Shown here: positions 1 through 9,049 of the stretch, in pieces
Position numbering within the stretch: position 1 is the first letter of the stretch
Layout: each line of letters starts with the position of its first letter
Assembly: GCF_000687915.1 (NCBI RefSeq)
Contig: NZ_JHZY01000002.1
Location: forward strand, 62,001 to 126,000
Direction of reading: 5' to 3'
Length of the DNA stretch: 64,000 bases
From: Leeuwenhoekiella sp. MAR_2009_132
GTDB lineage: Bacteria; Bacteroidota; Bacteroidia; Flavobacteriales; Flavobacteriaceae
Notes under the pieces: generated by a model
What the model saw: the letters and a program-made list of their open reading frames with translations, nothing else
Databases searched by the model: none
Told to the model about the DNA's origin: nothing
Position numbers and translations under genes: made by a program

Positions 1-1008
1 GTAGTACTTGAAACAGGTCTTAATCTTAGAAAAAAATTTGCTTTTTACAGTTTATTGGTTTCAATTCCTGTTTTACTGTACTTACTTATTAATAATAATG
101 CATCTTGGTATACAGCAATACTTATTACAGCGTGTTTAATACCTGCGTTTTTATCGGCCTTATCTGATACCATTTTACAAGTTCCATTAAAGTTACATCA
201 AGAGGTTAAGGATTTACAAAAAAACCAGATAATCGTTGCCTTAGTGCGACTTTTGTTAATAAGTTCTTCCATGTTTTTTCTCCCATTTACTTTTATTGCT
301 CTTTTAGCAAATGGAATTCCTAGAATATTTGGGAATCGTAGACTTAAAAAGATCGCTGAACGTCATGTAGATTATGAGGTAGAAGCCAGCGAAGAGGTGC
401 AAAAGCGGATTCTTATAATGGTTAAAAGAATTTTGCCCGGTACCATTTATTTCTGTTTATCAGCACAGATAATTATTTGGATTTTGTCCTTCTACGGTTC
501 AACTGAAGAAATTGCTAATGTAGGTGCTTTATACCGTATAGCTACGATATTAATCGTCATGGATGTAATTTTTAATACCTTGATTTTGCCGCGCTTTGCA
601 AGGCTTCAGGCAGATGGGGCTATGCTCTTAACTAGAAGTATTCAAATTTTAGCTTTAGCTTTTTTAACACTTGCATTTATAGCTTCAGCAATTTATATTT
701 TATCAGATTACGCTTTATGGGTTTTAGGAGATGAATATGCAGGTCTTAATTTTGAGTTGTTGCTAATAATTTTAGGTATGGGAATACAAAATATCGCACA
801 TTTAACGCTCTCATTAGCGAATAGCAAAGGATGGGTTTTAAATCCCCTACTGTCAATTAGTATAAATATTATCGTACTGGTACTAGGTATATTTATATTC
901 AATCTAAAATCTATTATAGGTATTCTTACTTTTAATATATTTATTGCTGCCGGACAATTTTTGATGAATTCATTATATCTTTTCTACAAAACAAAAATCA
1001 CACAATAA
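1..1008 (+). CDS. Polysaccharide flippase, Wzx/MATE-like (5' end outside window)
   Basis: The reading frame is open from base 1, so this is the C-terminal part of a longer protein. About 335 residues are visible, arranged as repeated hydrophobic segments separated by short charged loops. A central cytoplasmic stretch is rich in Lys, Arg and Glu (VQKRILIMVKRI region, near base 400). This is the pattern of the second half of Wzx/PST-type flippases, which move undecaprenyl-linked repeat units across the inner membrane. The stop overlaps the next start (TAATG), so it is translationally coupled to the acyltransferase. Its place at the head of an exopolysaccharide cluster that also has a polymerase, Wza and Wzc supports the call. 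A related lipid or oligosaccharide exporter cannot be excluded from the C-terminal half alone. Confidence 0.75.
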   Translation, partial: VVLETGLNLRKKFAFYSLLVSIPVLLYLLINNNASWYTAILITACLIPAFLSALSDTILQVPLKLHQEVKDLQKNQIIVALVRLLLISSSMFFLPFTFIALLANGIPRIFGNRRLKKIAERHVDYEVEASEEVQKRILIMVKRILPGTIYFCLSAQIIIWILSFYGSTEEIANVGALYRIATILIVMDVIFNTLILPRFARLQADGAMLLTRSIQILALAFLTLAFIASAIYILSDYALWVLGDEYAGLNFELLLIILGMGIQNIAHLTLSLANSKGWVLNPLLSISINIIVLVLGIFIFNLKSIIGILTFNIFIAAGQFLMNSLYLFYKTKITQ

Positions 1009-1601
1009 TGGCTGAATTGTCATTTTTATGGAAACATAGGAGTAAATTTTCTCTAACCTCTATTAATTTCTATAAGGCCTGGGCAAAGCGTTTTTTGACA
1101 TTGCCTGCACTTCTAAAAAGAAATTGGAGAAGTTTTAAACTGCGTCAAAAAGGGGCTTCGATATCTCCCACAGCAGAGATAGGAGTAATTAAAGCTAGCG
1201 GTAATAAAAAAAACTTATCAATAGGAGCAAATAGTTCTATTGGTAGGGTTGAGTTTGCCTTGCATACAAAAATAGTTGTTGGCAATAATGTCTGTATAAA
1301 TGACGGCGTTATTATATTAACTGCATCTCATAATTTGAATGACCCGTTATGGAGACATAAAACGGGTGATATACTTATAAAAGATTATGCCTGGATTGCT
1401 ACTAACTCAATACTATTGCCCGGGGTTACAATAGGTAAGGGTGCTGTAGTAGGAGCTGGAGCCGTAGTATCTAAAAGTGTAGGTGATTATCATATTGTAA
1501 CTGGTAATCCTGCTCAGCCTATTTCAAAGTATAGAATTGAAGATTTGAAATATAATCCTTGTGAATTTTTAGCAGCTAATCAAGCCTGGTTAGTTGGTTA
1601 A
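1008..1601 (+). CDS. Hexapeptide-repeat acyltransferase (LbH/WcaF-like)
   Basis: This 197-residue protein has the left-handed beta-helix hexapeptide pattern from about residue 50 onward ([LIV]-G-x4 turns such as SIGANSSIGR, VVGNNVCIND, TIGKGAVVGAGAVV). It also has the TASHNLNDP segment, whose His is the usual catalytic base, and the terminal GNPAQP motif of sugar O-acetyltransferases. The expected reaction is acetyl transfer from acetyl-CoA to a sugar of the growing repeat unit. The first 45 residues are basic and unusually long for the family. The start overlaps the flippase stop by one base, and the next gene begins 9 bp after its stop. The acceptor sugar cannot be predicted. Confidence 0.8.
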   Translation: MAELSFLWKHRSKFSLTSINFYKAWAKRFLTLPALLKRNWRSFKLRQKGASISPTAEIGVIKASGNKKNLSIGANSSIGRVEFALHTKIVVGNNVCINDGVIILTASHNLNDPLWRHKTGDILIKDYAWIATNSILLPGVTIGKGAVVGAGAVVSKSVGDYHIVTGNPAQPISKYRIEDLKYNPCEFLAANQAWLVG

Positions 1602-1610
1602 TAGAATAAA

Positions 1611-2780
1611 GTGAAAGTACCTAAAGTTATTTATACCGCACCAAACAGAGCTCACCATTACATTTACGCTGTAGGGCTAGAAGGTCAAGGTCTGCTCTAC
1701 AAATTTATATCTGGTTTTTCAAGATTAAGTAAGCGATCTAAAATTGATTTGCCTAAGAACAAAGTGGAACGAGTTGATTTTTTACAAAGTATTTATGTTT
1801 TATCCCTAAGGTTTAAGCTCCCATATTCAATAAGTCAATTTCTAAGTTTAATGGCTAAAATTGAACAGGATCTCAGGTCAGGATTTTATATAGAAGAAGC
1901 AGATATCTTTATATACTATAACGGCTGTGGTTTATATAGTGCAAGAAAGTTTAAAAAAAAAGGGGGTATAACTATCGTAGAAGCTGTTAATAGCCACGTA
2001 TGGTATCAAGAAAAGCTTTTAGAGGAAGAGCATTTAAAATTGAATTTACCTTTTAAAAAATTTAATAAACTAGAAGTTAAAAGAAGAATTAAAGAATATC
2101 AAGAAGCAGATTATATTTTGGTTCCTTCACAATTTGTGAAAGACAGCTTTCTTGAAAATGGCTTTGTTGAAGAGAAAATTATTAAAGTACCTTTTGGATT
2201 TAAAGCGCAAGACAATTTAAATCCTGGTAATAAATTAAAAACTTCATTTCCATCCATTAATATTTTATTTGTGGGAAGTGTAAGTGTGAGAAAGGGGCTT
2301 CGCTACTTAATTAAGGCACTTGACTCTTTGAATGATTTAAATGTTAATTTAACCGTTGTAGGTCCTAGATCTATTTATACAGGTATAGAGGATTTGAAAC
2401 TAAATTCGAACATTAGATTTACAGGTGCTTTAAAAGGAGCTGAATTAGAAAGAGAATTTCTAAATGCAGATTTATTTTGTCTTCCTACCATAGAGGAGGG
2501 TTTAGCTCTGGTAATAGGAGAGGCGTTGTCATATGGTTTGCCGGTTATAACCACTGTTAATTCTGGCGCTAGTGAAATTATGAGTGAGGGTAGGGAAGGA
2601 TTTATAGTACCCATAAGAGATGTTAGCTCCCTAGCTTCTAAAATAAAATTGCTGGTATTGGATGAACAATTGAGATCTGATATGAGTGAAAATGCATTTG
2701 AATTGGCTAAAACTTTTAAAGGATGGGAGTCAACAATTTTAAATTTAAATGAAAAACTATCAGAAATTAGAAAATATTGA
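1611..2780 (+). CDS. Glycosyltransferase, GT4-like
   Basis: This 389-residue predicted cytoplasmic GT-B glycosyltransferase starts at GTG. The C-terminal half carries the family 4 landmarks. INILFVGSVSVRKGLRYL is the strand-loop that opens the nucleotide-sugar domain. The later segment LPTIEEGLALVIGEALSYG corresponds to the E-x7-E donor-binding motif, and GLPVITT follows. The N-terminal half is divergent, which is usual because it binds the acceptor. It should add one sugar to the lipid-linked repeat unit. The 3' end overlaps the next gene by 32 bp. Codon use is strongly AT-rich, like the neighbouring polymerase. Donor and linkage are unknown. Confidence 0.85.
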   Translation: MKVPKVIYTAPNRAHHYIYAVGLEGQGLLYKFISGFSRLSKRSKIDLPKNKVERVDFLQSIYVLSLRFKLPYSISQFLSLMAKIEQDLRSGFYIEEADIFIYYNGCGLYSARKFKKKGGITIVEAVNSHVWYQEKLLEEEHLKLNLPFKKFNKLEVKRRIKEYQEADYILVPSQFVKDSFLENGFVEEKIIKVPFGFKAQDNLNPGNKLKTSFPSINILFVGSVSVRKGLRYLIKALDSLNDLNVNLTVVGPRSIYTGIEDLKLNSNIRFTGALKGAELEREFLNADLFCLPTIEEGLALVIGEALSYGLPVITTVNSGASEIMSEGREGFIVPIRDVSSLASKIKLLVLDEQLRSDMSENAFELAKTFKGWESTILNLNEKLSEIRKY

Positions 2781-4146
2781 TTTGAATTTTGTCAACCACT
2801 TAGATAATAAGACTAAATTTTTTCGATTTCTTTTTTATTTACTGTTATTTCTTCTGGTCTTTGAGGGAATTACAAGGAAGTTCTTGCCAGGTTCTTTATC
2901 AAATATTTTATTTTTTTTTAAAGATTTTATCTGTGTTTTTATAGTTTTTCAATTTGCAATTAAAAAACTCTCAGTTAATTCTAATTATATACTTAGAAAG
3001 TGGAAAATTTTAAGTATTCTTTTTTTTCCTTTGTTTTTTATCCACTCTTTTTATGATCCTATTTTAATACTATGGGGTGGTAAGCTTTATTTACTATACG
3101 TCGCACTTGCCATATTAACTATTGAAGCCTTCAATTCGCTAGAAGCTTTTAAAAGATTATATTTTATTGTTTCAATTTTGGTTGTGGCAACTACATGCTT
3201 TGCTGTGATACAGCAATCTCTCCCTCATTCGCATTGGATAAATCTTTCTGTTACCGGCGATTCATTAGAACACTTCAGTTCAGCAGGTGAATTACGGTTA
3301 AGTTCTACTTTTTCATTTGCTGGTCAATATGCGTATTTTCTTAATTTTTCGGGTTGTTTTGTTATCGGCGGAATGTTTTTGGACATTCAGAGAGGTTTTA
3401 AACTCTTTGGAGGCTATAATCTATTACTTAAAATTATTGTGATAATTAGCTTAATTATTGGCGTTTTTATAACTGGTGGGCGTGCTGCAGTGCTAGGTGT
3501 GGCTGCTACTGCAGTTATAGGCTTAATGTTATCTTTAATTAAGTATAGGGCCTATGTTATAAAAAAAACTTTTGCCCCTATTCTTTTAGGTATCATTTTA
3601 GTAGCTGTAGCGCAAGTCGTAAAACCGGAATATTTTAAAGCCTACAATAAACGGGCTCAAGGGTATAATGGGGTTAGTAATTCACAAGAGATGCAAAATC
3701 GAATTTTTGGCGCTTATGAAGATGGATTTAATGAGATAGCTAAAGAAAATTCTTTTGTAGATCTGTTTTTTGGAAAAGGCATAGGTGTGATGACAAATGG
3801 TGCAGATAAAGTAAGCAACTATGCAAACAAAATTAGATCTAAAGTAGCCTGGACAGAAACAGATTTTTACACAACAAGTTGGGAGGGGGGATTATACCTA
3901 ATTATCTTGTGGTATGCTTTTCGAATTGCAATTATATTTAAATGCTTTGGAGTTTGGAGGTCATTAAAATTCAAGAAATTTACTTTAGCAGGTTCATTCC
4001 TTTTAGCATATATACTAGTAACCGGTTTAATAGGAAGCTTAAGTATTCAACCACCCTTGAGTATATATTGGTGGATCTCAATAGGTTTAATTTTTGTAAT
4101 AAAATATTTAGATAATCAATTAATTAAAAAAGAAATAGCATTATGA
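2749..4146 (+). CDS. O-antigen/exopolysaccharide polymerase, Wzy/ligase-like
   Basis: This 465-residue polytopic membrane protein has about ten to twelve hydrophobic segments. A large hydrophilic loop (roughly residues 290-375, from VVKPEYFKAYNKRAQGYN through the TETDFYTTSWEGG region) lies before the last membrane helices. That topology, and the GGRAAVLGVAAT helix before the loop, are typical of the Wzy_C/O-antigen ligase superfamily, whose sequences are otherwise poorly conserved. The expected role is polymerisation of undecaprenyl-linked repeat units at the periplasmic face. It overlaps the GT4 gene before it by 32 bp and the GT4 gene after it by 4 bp, so it lies inside one transcription unit. 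A WaaL-type ligase is the main alternative. Confidence 0.75.
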   Translation: MKNYQKLENIDLNFVNHLDNKTKFFRFLFYLLLFLLVFEGITRKFLPGSLSNILFFFKDFICVFIVFQFAIKKLSVNSNYILRKWKILSILFFPLFFIHSFYDPILILWGGKLYLLYVALAILTIEAFNSLEAFKRLYFIVSILVVATTCFAVIQQSLPHSHWINLSVTGDSLEHFSSAGELRLSSTFSFAGQYAYFLNFSGCFVIGGMFLDIQRGFKLFGGYNLLLKIIVIISLIIGVFITGGRAAVLGVAATAVIGLMLSLIKYRAYVIKKTFAPILLGIILVAVAQVVKPEYFKAYNKRAQGYNGVSNSQEMQNRIFGAYEDGFNEIAKENSFVDLFFGKGIGVMTNGADKVSNYANKIRSKVAWTETDFYTTSWEGGLYLIILWYAFRIAIIFKCFGVWRSLKFKKFTLAGSFLLAYILVTGLIGSLSIQPPLSIYWWISIGLIFVIKYLDNQLIKKEIAL

Positions 4147-5306
4147 GAAAATTAGTTTTTATAAATTCTCATCCAATACAATATTTTGTCCCATTGTATA
4201 AATTTCTTGTAGAAAAAGGTATTGATTGTAAAGCTTGGTATTGTTCTGACGAGTCGTTAAATACAAGATTAGATAAAGAATTTGGGGTAAAGATGAAATA
4301 TGATATCCCATTATTAGAGGGTTATGAATCTAAGTTTTTTAAAAACTATTCTTGGAAACCTTCACATTTTAATGGTTTTTTTGGTCTTATTAATTTTGGT
4401 GTTATAAAGCAGTTTTTCAAGACTAAAGATACTTTAGTTATAATCCACGGTTGGCATTATTTCACGCATTTTTTTTCTCTTATTATTGGATCTTTTAGTC
4501 AAAATAAAATTGCTTTAAGAGTGGAGACACCACTAAATCAAGAGCAGACACAAAGCGGTGTAAAGAACAAAATACGAAGAGCTATTCTCAGGTATTTGAT
4601 TTTTCCCAGAATTGATTATTTTTTATATATCGGAAAATATAACAACGATTTTTTTATTGATTTAGGTGTTGATAAAAATAGTCTGATTCATTGCCCTTAT
4701 GCTGTAGATAATGAAAGGTTTCAAAAAAGTTTCAAGGATTTATTGCCTTTTCGAAACGATCTAAGATCCAAAATGGGAATTGGAATTCAGCATAAAGTAA
4801 TTCTTTATTCAGGTAAATATATAGCTAAAAAAAATCCACTCGACTTGCTAAAAGCCTTTAATAAACTTGATAATTCTAGCTATTGGTTAATTATGGTAGG
4901 GGAGGGAGTTTTGAGAAAAGAGTTAGAGGAGTACATAAGAGAAAATAACGTAAAACAGGTTATACTAACGGGATTTATAAATCAATCAAGAATAGCTGAG
5001 TACTATACTGTTGCTGATCTTTTTGTAATGTGTTCAGGTAATGCAGAAACCTGGGGTTTATCAACTAATGAAGCAATGAATTTTAATTTGCCTGTAGTTA
5101 TTTCTGATAGAACAGGATGTTCCGCAGATCTTGTTGAAGAGGGTGTAAATGGCTATACTTATCCATTAAATGATATTGATGCATTATCAGAACGAATAAA
5201 AGACGTTTTAGAACATAAAAAATTAAGTTTTACTAGAAGTTCTCAGGAAATCATAAATGACTTTAGCTATAATACTATAAGCGAAAATCTCAAAAGCATA
5301 CTATAA
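4143..5306 (+). CDS. Glycosyltransferase, GT4-like
   Basis: This 387-residue GT-B protein begins with ATGA overlapping the polymerase stop. The N-terminus (KLVFINSHPIQYFVPLYKFL) has the 'SHPIQYF-P-L' opening seen in a recognisable group of GT4 enzymes of capsule clusters. The C-terminal domain shows VILYSGKYIAKKNPLDLLKAF (donor domain start) and then the SGNAETWGLSTNEAMNFNLP segment, equivalent to the E-x7-E motif, followed by PVVISDRTGC. It probably adds one residue to the lipid-linked intermediate in the cytoplasm. Base composition is low-GC, like the four genes before it. The substrate cannot be assigned. Confidence 0.85.
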   Translation: MRKLVFINSHPIQYFVPLYKFLVEKGIDCKAWYCSDESLNTRLDKEFGVKMKYDIPLLEGYESKFFKNYSWKPSHFNGFFGLINFGVIKQFFKTKDTLVIIHGWHYFTHFFSLIIGSFSQNKIALRVETPLNQEQTQSGVKNKIRRAILRYLIFPRIDYFLYIGKYNNDFFIDLGVDKNSLIHCPYAVDNERFQKSFKDLLPFRNDLRSKMGIGIQHKVILYSGKYIAKKNPLDLLKAFNKLDNSSYWLIMVGEGVLRKELEEYIRENNVKQVILTGFINQSRIAEYYTVADLFVMCSGNAETWGLSTNEAMNFNLPVVISDRTGCSADLVEEGVNGYTYPLNDIDALSERIKDVLEHKKLSFTRSSQEIINDFSYNTISENLKSIL

Positions 5307-5329
5307 AAATAGCCTAAAGATTACTATTT

Positions 5330-6283
5330 ATGAAAACAGCATTAATAACAGGTATAACAGGACAAGATGGAGCGTATCTGGCTCAATTCTTGTTAAATAA
5401 GGGGTATGAAGTTATTGGCATCGTTAGAAGCGAGAATAGTATCAATGCTAAAGGACTAAAATATCTTAAGATTTTAGAACGCGTACAATTAGTAGAATGC
5501 GAACTAACAGATCTCTCTCAGGTTATTACAACGCTCAAAGCGTATGAGCCCAATGAAATATACAATCTGGCCGCTCAAAGCTCGGTTTCTCTGTCTTTTA
5601 ATCAGCCTATAGGTACTATACAGTTTAATGTTTTATCTGTACTCAATCTATTAGAAGCCATTCGAATACTTGATATTTCAACAAAATTTTATCAGGCATC
5701 CAGTAGTGAAATTTTTGGTCAATCTCAATTGCCCATTACAGAGGATCGCGTAATTAATCCGTTAAGTCCCTACAGCATTTCAAAAGCTAGTGCGCACTGG
5801 ATTACCCGTAATTATCGGGAGGCTTACGGTGTTTTTAGTTGCAGTGGTATACTTTTTAATCATGAATCGTATTTGAGAAGTTCAAACTTTTTCATTAAAA
5901 AAGTAATCCGTACGGCGATCGCAATACGTACTGGTGAAGAACAGGAATTGAGAGTTGGTAATATTGACATCAAAAGAGATTTTGGTTGGGCTCCTAAATA
6001 TGTAGAGGCGATGTACCTGATGATGCAGCAGGAAAAGCCGGATGACTTTGTAATTTGTTCAGGAGTTTCAGTTTCTTTGCGCTCTCTAATAGAATATGTT
6101 TTTGAATATCTCAATATCTCAAAAGATCTTATAGTGGTAGATCCTAAATTTTACAGACCCACTGAGATTACTAATATTTATGGCGATAACTCAAAAGCAA
6201 AAAAACAATTGGGTTGGGACTATGATCTCTCTTTTTATAAGGTATTAGAAAAATTAATTGAGGAAGAATTAGAAAATGGATAA
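5330..6283 (+). CDS. gmd: GDP-mannose 4,6-dehydratase
   Basis: This 317-residue extended short-chain dehydrogenase converts GDP-D-mannose to GDP-4-keto-6-deoxymannose, the precursor of GDP-rhamnose, fucose or perosamine. Visible evidence: the nucleotide-binding start TALITGITGQDGAYLA, which is nearly diagnostic for Gmd; NLAAQSSV; the catalytic Ser/Glu in SSSEIFGQ; and the Y-x3-K pair in PYSISKASAHW. It is shorter than the 340-370 residues of classical Gmd, with the C-terminal part compacted. No GDP-keto-deoxymannose reductase or epimerase is seen in the window, so the second step is probably encoded upstream. The gene overlaps the next glycosyltransferase by 8 bp. Confidence 0.85.
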   Translation: MKTALITGITGQDGAYLAQFLLNKGYEVIGIVRSENSINAKGLKYLKILERVQLVECELTDLSQVITTLKAYEPNEIYNLAAQSSVSLSFNQPIGTIQFNVLSVLNLLEAIRILDISTKFYQASSSEIFGQSQLPITEDRVINPLSPYSISKASAHWITRNYREAYGVFSCSGILFNHESYLRSSNFFIKKVIRTAIAIRTGEEQELRVGNIDIKRDFGWAPKYVEAMYLMMQQEKPDDFVICSGVSVSLRSLIEYVFEYLNISKDLIVVDPKFYRPTEITNIYGDNSKAKKQLGWDYDLSFYKVLEKLIEEELENG

Positions 6284-7298
6284 AGATAAATTACACGTTA
6301 CCTATTTTCAGCGTAAACCCCGACCGGGTTTCAACTTTAGTATGGAAGCGATATTTGAAGATGTCAGATACCGTATTTCTAATCATATCACTCCAAAGGT
6401 TTATATATGCTCAGATTTTAATGATGGCTGGAAATCTAAAATATCTAATATTCTAGAAGCCTATCGTAGGCAAGGAAACGGAGTAAACCATATTACAGGA
6501 GAAGTACATTTCTTAAATCTCCTGATGAAAAAGAATCGAGTCGTACTAACGATTCTTGATTGTGGTATGATGAACCGCAAATCGGGATTTTCACGAAAAA
6601 TCATTCAATGGCTCTACTTAAAGGCCCCTGTCGCAAAAGCTCAACTAGTAACAGCTATTTCTGCGCAGACGAAAGAACAAATAGTAGACTTTACAGGGTG
6701 TAATCCTAATAAAATCGTGGTTATTCCGGTTGCTATTGCAACTCGTTTTAAGCCCTCTCCAAAAGATTTTAATGAGGACTGTCCTAAAATTTTACAAATC
6801 GGTACAGGAGCAAATAAGAATCTAGAACGTTTAATTGAGGCCTTGGGTGGTATCTCGTGTGAGCTGCAGATTGTAGGTAAGCTGAGTCCAAAACAACTCT
6901 CATTACTCGAGCAGTATAGCATTAACTATACAAGTCTTTCTAACTTATCTAATGATGAAATTCTAAAATGTTACCAAGATGCAGACATTGTTTCATTTGT
7001 TTCTACGGCAGAAGGTTTTGGAATGCCTATTTTAGAAGCACATGCAGTGGAGCGCGTAGTGGTAACAAGCAATGTTTCTTCTATGCCCGAAGTAGCTGGA
7101 GAAGCGGCCTGTCTTGTCAACCCTTTTGAGGTGGAGTCAATTAAACAAGGATTTTTAAAAGTTATAGCAGATAAAGAGTATCGAGATCAGTTAATCGCTA
7201 ATGGAAGAGTAAATAAGTTAAGGTATGATCCTCAATATATTGCAGAACGTTACTTAGAGGTTTATAAAAGCGTGGTTAATAAAAAACAGTTGGATTAA
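6276..7298 (+). CDS. Glycosyltransferase, GT4-like
   Basis: This 340-residue GT-B protein overlaps gmd by 8 bp and is followed at once by the next glycosyltransferase (no spacer). The donor domain begins at about residue 168 (CPKILQIGTGANKNLERLIEA). It contains SFVSTAEGFGMPILEAHAVE, the E-x7-E donor-binding region with the EGFG-P variant typical of mannosyl- and rhamnosyl-transferases of this fold, and then SNVSSMPEVAG. The Gmd neighbour makes a 6-deoxy- or mannose-derived donor plausible, but this is inference from position. It is likely cytoplasmic or membrane-associated. Confidence 0.85.
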   Translation: MDKDKLHVTYFQRKPRPGFNFSMEAIFEDVRYRISNHITPKVYICSDFNDGWKSKISNILEAYRRQGNGVNHITGEVHFLNLLMKKNRVVLTILDCGMMNRKSGFSRKIIQWLYLKAPVAKAQLVTAISAQTKEQIVDFTGCNPNKIVVIPVAIATRFKPSPKDFNEDCPKILQIGTGANKNLERLIEALGGISCELQIVGKLSPKQLSLLEQYSINYTSLSNLSNDEILKCYQDADIVSFVSTAEGFGMPILEAHAVERVVVTSNVSSMPEVAGEAACLVNPFEVESIKQGFLKVIADKEYRDQLIANGRVNKLRYDPQYIAERYLEVYKSVVNKKQLD

Positions 7299-8468
7299 TT
7301 GAAGTTTTTAAGAGTAATCGCATCTATGGATCCTGCCTCAGGCGGTCCGTGTCAGGGTATCCGGAACAGCGTCCCTGCTTTGAAAGAATTGGGTGTAAAT
7401 ACTACAGTTGCGACCTTAGATTCTCCTGAAGCTTCTTTTTTAGGACAGGACGACTTCAATATAGAAGCTTTGGGTCCCGGAAAGACGCCTTATGCGTATA
7501 GCAAAAAACTGAAAAACTGGCTTAAACAAAATCTGCAAGATTTTGATGTGGTTATTATTCACGGGGTATGGTTATATAACAGTTATGGCACCTTTTCCGA
7601 ATGGAATACGTTAAAAAAATCAGGTGTAAAAGTTCCTAAGCTATACCTCATGCCTCACGGCATGCTCGATCCTTATTTCCAAATGGCAGAAGGACGTAAA
7701 TTGAAAGCACTGCGTAATCGGGTATTCTGGCAGCTTTTGGAGAAAAAAGTCGTTAATGGTGTTGATGGTGTTTTGTTTACCTGCGAGCAAGAACTTCTTT
7801 TAGCCCGTACTACGTTCCCAGATTACCATCCTCAACACGAACTTAATGTAGGGTATGGGATACAACCCCCTCCAGCAAAAACTGAAGCACAACAACAGGC
7901 CTTTGTAACGAAATGTCCCGAAGCTGAGAATCAACCCTATTGGCTTTTTTTAAGTCGTGTTCATGAGAAAAAAGGAGTTGACCTTTTGATAACCGGGTAT
8001 CGCAAGTTGATAGAAAAAAATCTAGAGGCACCTATTTTAGTAATTGCCGGTCCGGGTATGGAAACCCATTACGGATCTCATTTGAAAAAACTAGCGGAAG
8101 GATTACCGGTTTATTTTACAGGAATGCTCAAAGGAGACGAGAAATGGGGTGCCTTATATGGGGCAGACTGGTTTATATTGCCCAGTCATCAGGAAAACTT
8201 TGGCATTGCAGTAGTAGAAGCTTTAGCCTGTAAAACTCCGGTCGCAATTAGCGACCAGGTCAATATCTGGAGAGAAATCGATGCGGGTAAAGGGGGCGTG
8301 ATCTTTAAAGATACTCCCGAAGGCGTTACTCAAGGTCTGGAGCTTATATCTGGTTTTTATGAACCCGATTTAGTTGATTTTAGAGCTCAAGCAATCGCCT
8401 TATATACTAAATTATTTACGGTTTCAGAAGCCGCAACGAAGCTTATCAAAAAATTGAAATTAAGTTAA
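7299..8468 (+). CDS. Glycosyltransferase, GT4-like (WcaI/PimB-type)
   Basis: This 389-residue protein starts at TTG directly after the previous stop. The N-terminus KFLRVIASMDPASGGPCQGI contains the glycine-rich acceptor-side loop common to GT4 enzymes. The middle has LYLMPHGMLDPYFQ, a signature of a capsular GT4 subgroup. The C-terminal domain has WLFLSRVHEKKGVDLLI (the R/K pair that contacts the donor diphosphate) and ILPSHQENFGIAVVEALACK (E-x7-E). It shares its last base with the ATG of the next acyltransferase gene (TAATG). Base composition begins to rise here compared with the genes at 1-7300. Donor and acceptor are unknown. Confidence 0.88.
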   Translation: MKFLRVIASMDPASGGPCQGIRNSVPALKELGVNTTVATLDSPEASFLGQDDFNIEALGPGKTPYAYSKKLKNWLKQNLQDFDVVIIHGVWLYNSYGTFSEWNTLKKSGVKVPKLYLMPHGMLDPYFQMAEGRKLKALRNRVFWQLLEKKVVNGVDGVLFTCEQELLLARTTFPDYHPQHELNVGYGIQPPPAKTEAQQQAFVTKCPEAENQPYWLFLSRVHEKKGVDLLITGYRKLIEKNLEAPILVIAGPGMETHYGSHLKKLAEGLPVYFTGMLKGDEKWGALYGADWFILPSHQENFGIAVVEALACKTPVAISDQVNIWREIDAGKGGVIFKDTPEGVTQGLELISGFYEPDLVDFRAQAIALYTKLFTVSEAATKLIKKLKLS

Positions 8469-9049
8469 TGAGTTCTAAAAATACAGGGAATACGATTGAT
8501 GCAGATCTCTCGGCCTATACTTCAGATTTTGGTTTAAAAAATAAAGTATACAGGCTCTTGTGGATGCTCAGTTCTTTTTTCTTTTTTAAACCTTTTCCAG
8601 GTCAGCCGTTTAAAACATGGAGAAACGTTGTATTGCGTATATTCGGCGCATCTGTTCATTCTACTGCACATATTTATGCGTCTGTGAAGATCTGGTCACC
8701 TAAAAATCTCCGTATTGGAGCACATAGTACTTTAGGGCCCAAAGTGGATTGCTACAATCAAGGAAGCATAACAATTGGGGTGAACACCATAGTTTCTCAA
8801 AAAACCTATCTCTGTGCCTCTACCCATGATTTTGAAAAATCAAATTTTCCGCTAATTTGTAAACCTATAATTATAGGTGATTCCGTCTGGATTGCAGCAA
8901 ATGCTTTCGTAGGCCCGGGAGTAGTTATTCAGAATGGTGCAGTGGTTGGTGCCAGAGCTGCTGTATTTAAATATGTAGATTCCTGGACCGTCGTAGGTGG
9001 GAACCCTGCTCAATTTATTAAAAAACGCGTACTCAAAGCTTATGAATAA
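8468..9049 (+). CDS. WcaF-like hexapeptide O-acetyltransferase
   Basis: This 193-residue acyltransferase is of the WcaF type (colanic-acid acetyltransferase family). It has an N-terminal helix pair with NKVYRLLWMLSSFFFFKPFPG, then hexapeptide beta-helix turns (LRIGAHSTLG, ITIGVNTIVSQ), the STHDFEKSNFPL catalytic loop with its His, and VVGGNPAQFIKKR at the end. It should O-acetylate a sugar of the repeat unit using acetyl-CoA. It overlaps the following GT2 gene by 8 bp. It is the second acyltransferase of the cluster, after 1008-1601, so the polymer may carry two different acyl groups or positions. Confidence 0.85.
   Translation: MSSKNTGNTIDADLSAYTSDFGLKNKVYRLLWMLSSFFFFKPFPGQPFKTWRNVVLRIFGASVHSTAHIYASVKIWSPKNLRIGAHSTLGPKVDCYNQGSITIGVNTIVSQKTYLCASTHDFEKSNFPLICKPIIIGDSVWIAANAFVGPGVVIQNGAVVGARAAVFKYVDSWTVVGGNPAQFIKKRVLKAYE

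Noticed and set aside
708-902. Minus-strand frame inside the flippase gene
   Set aside because: It lies wholly inside a well-supported coding region and has no protein-family pattern.
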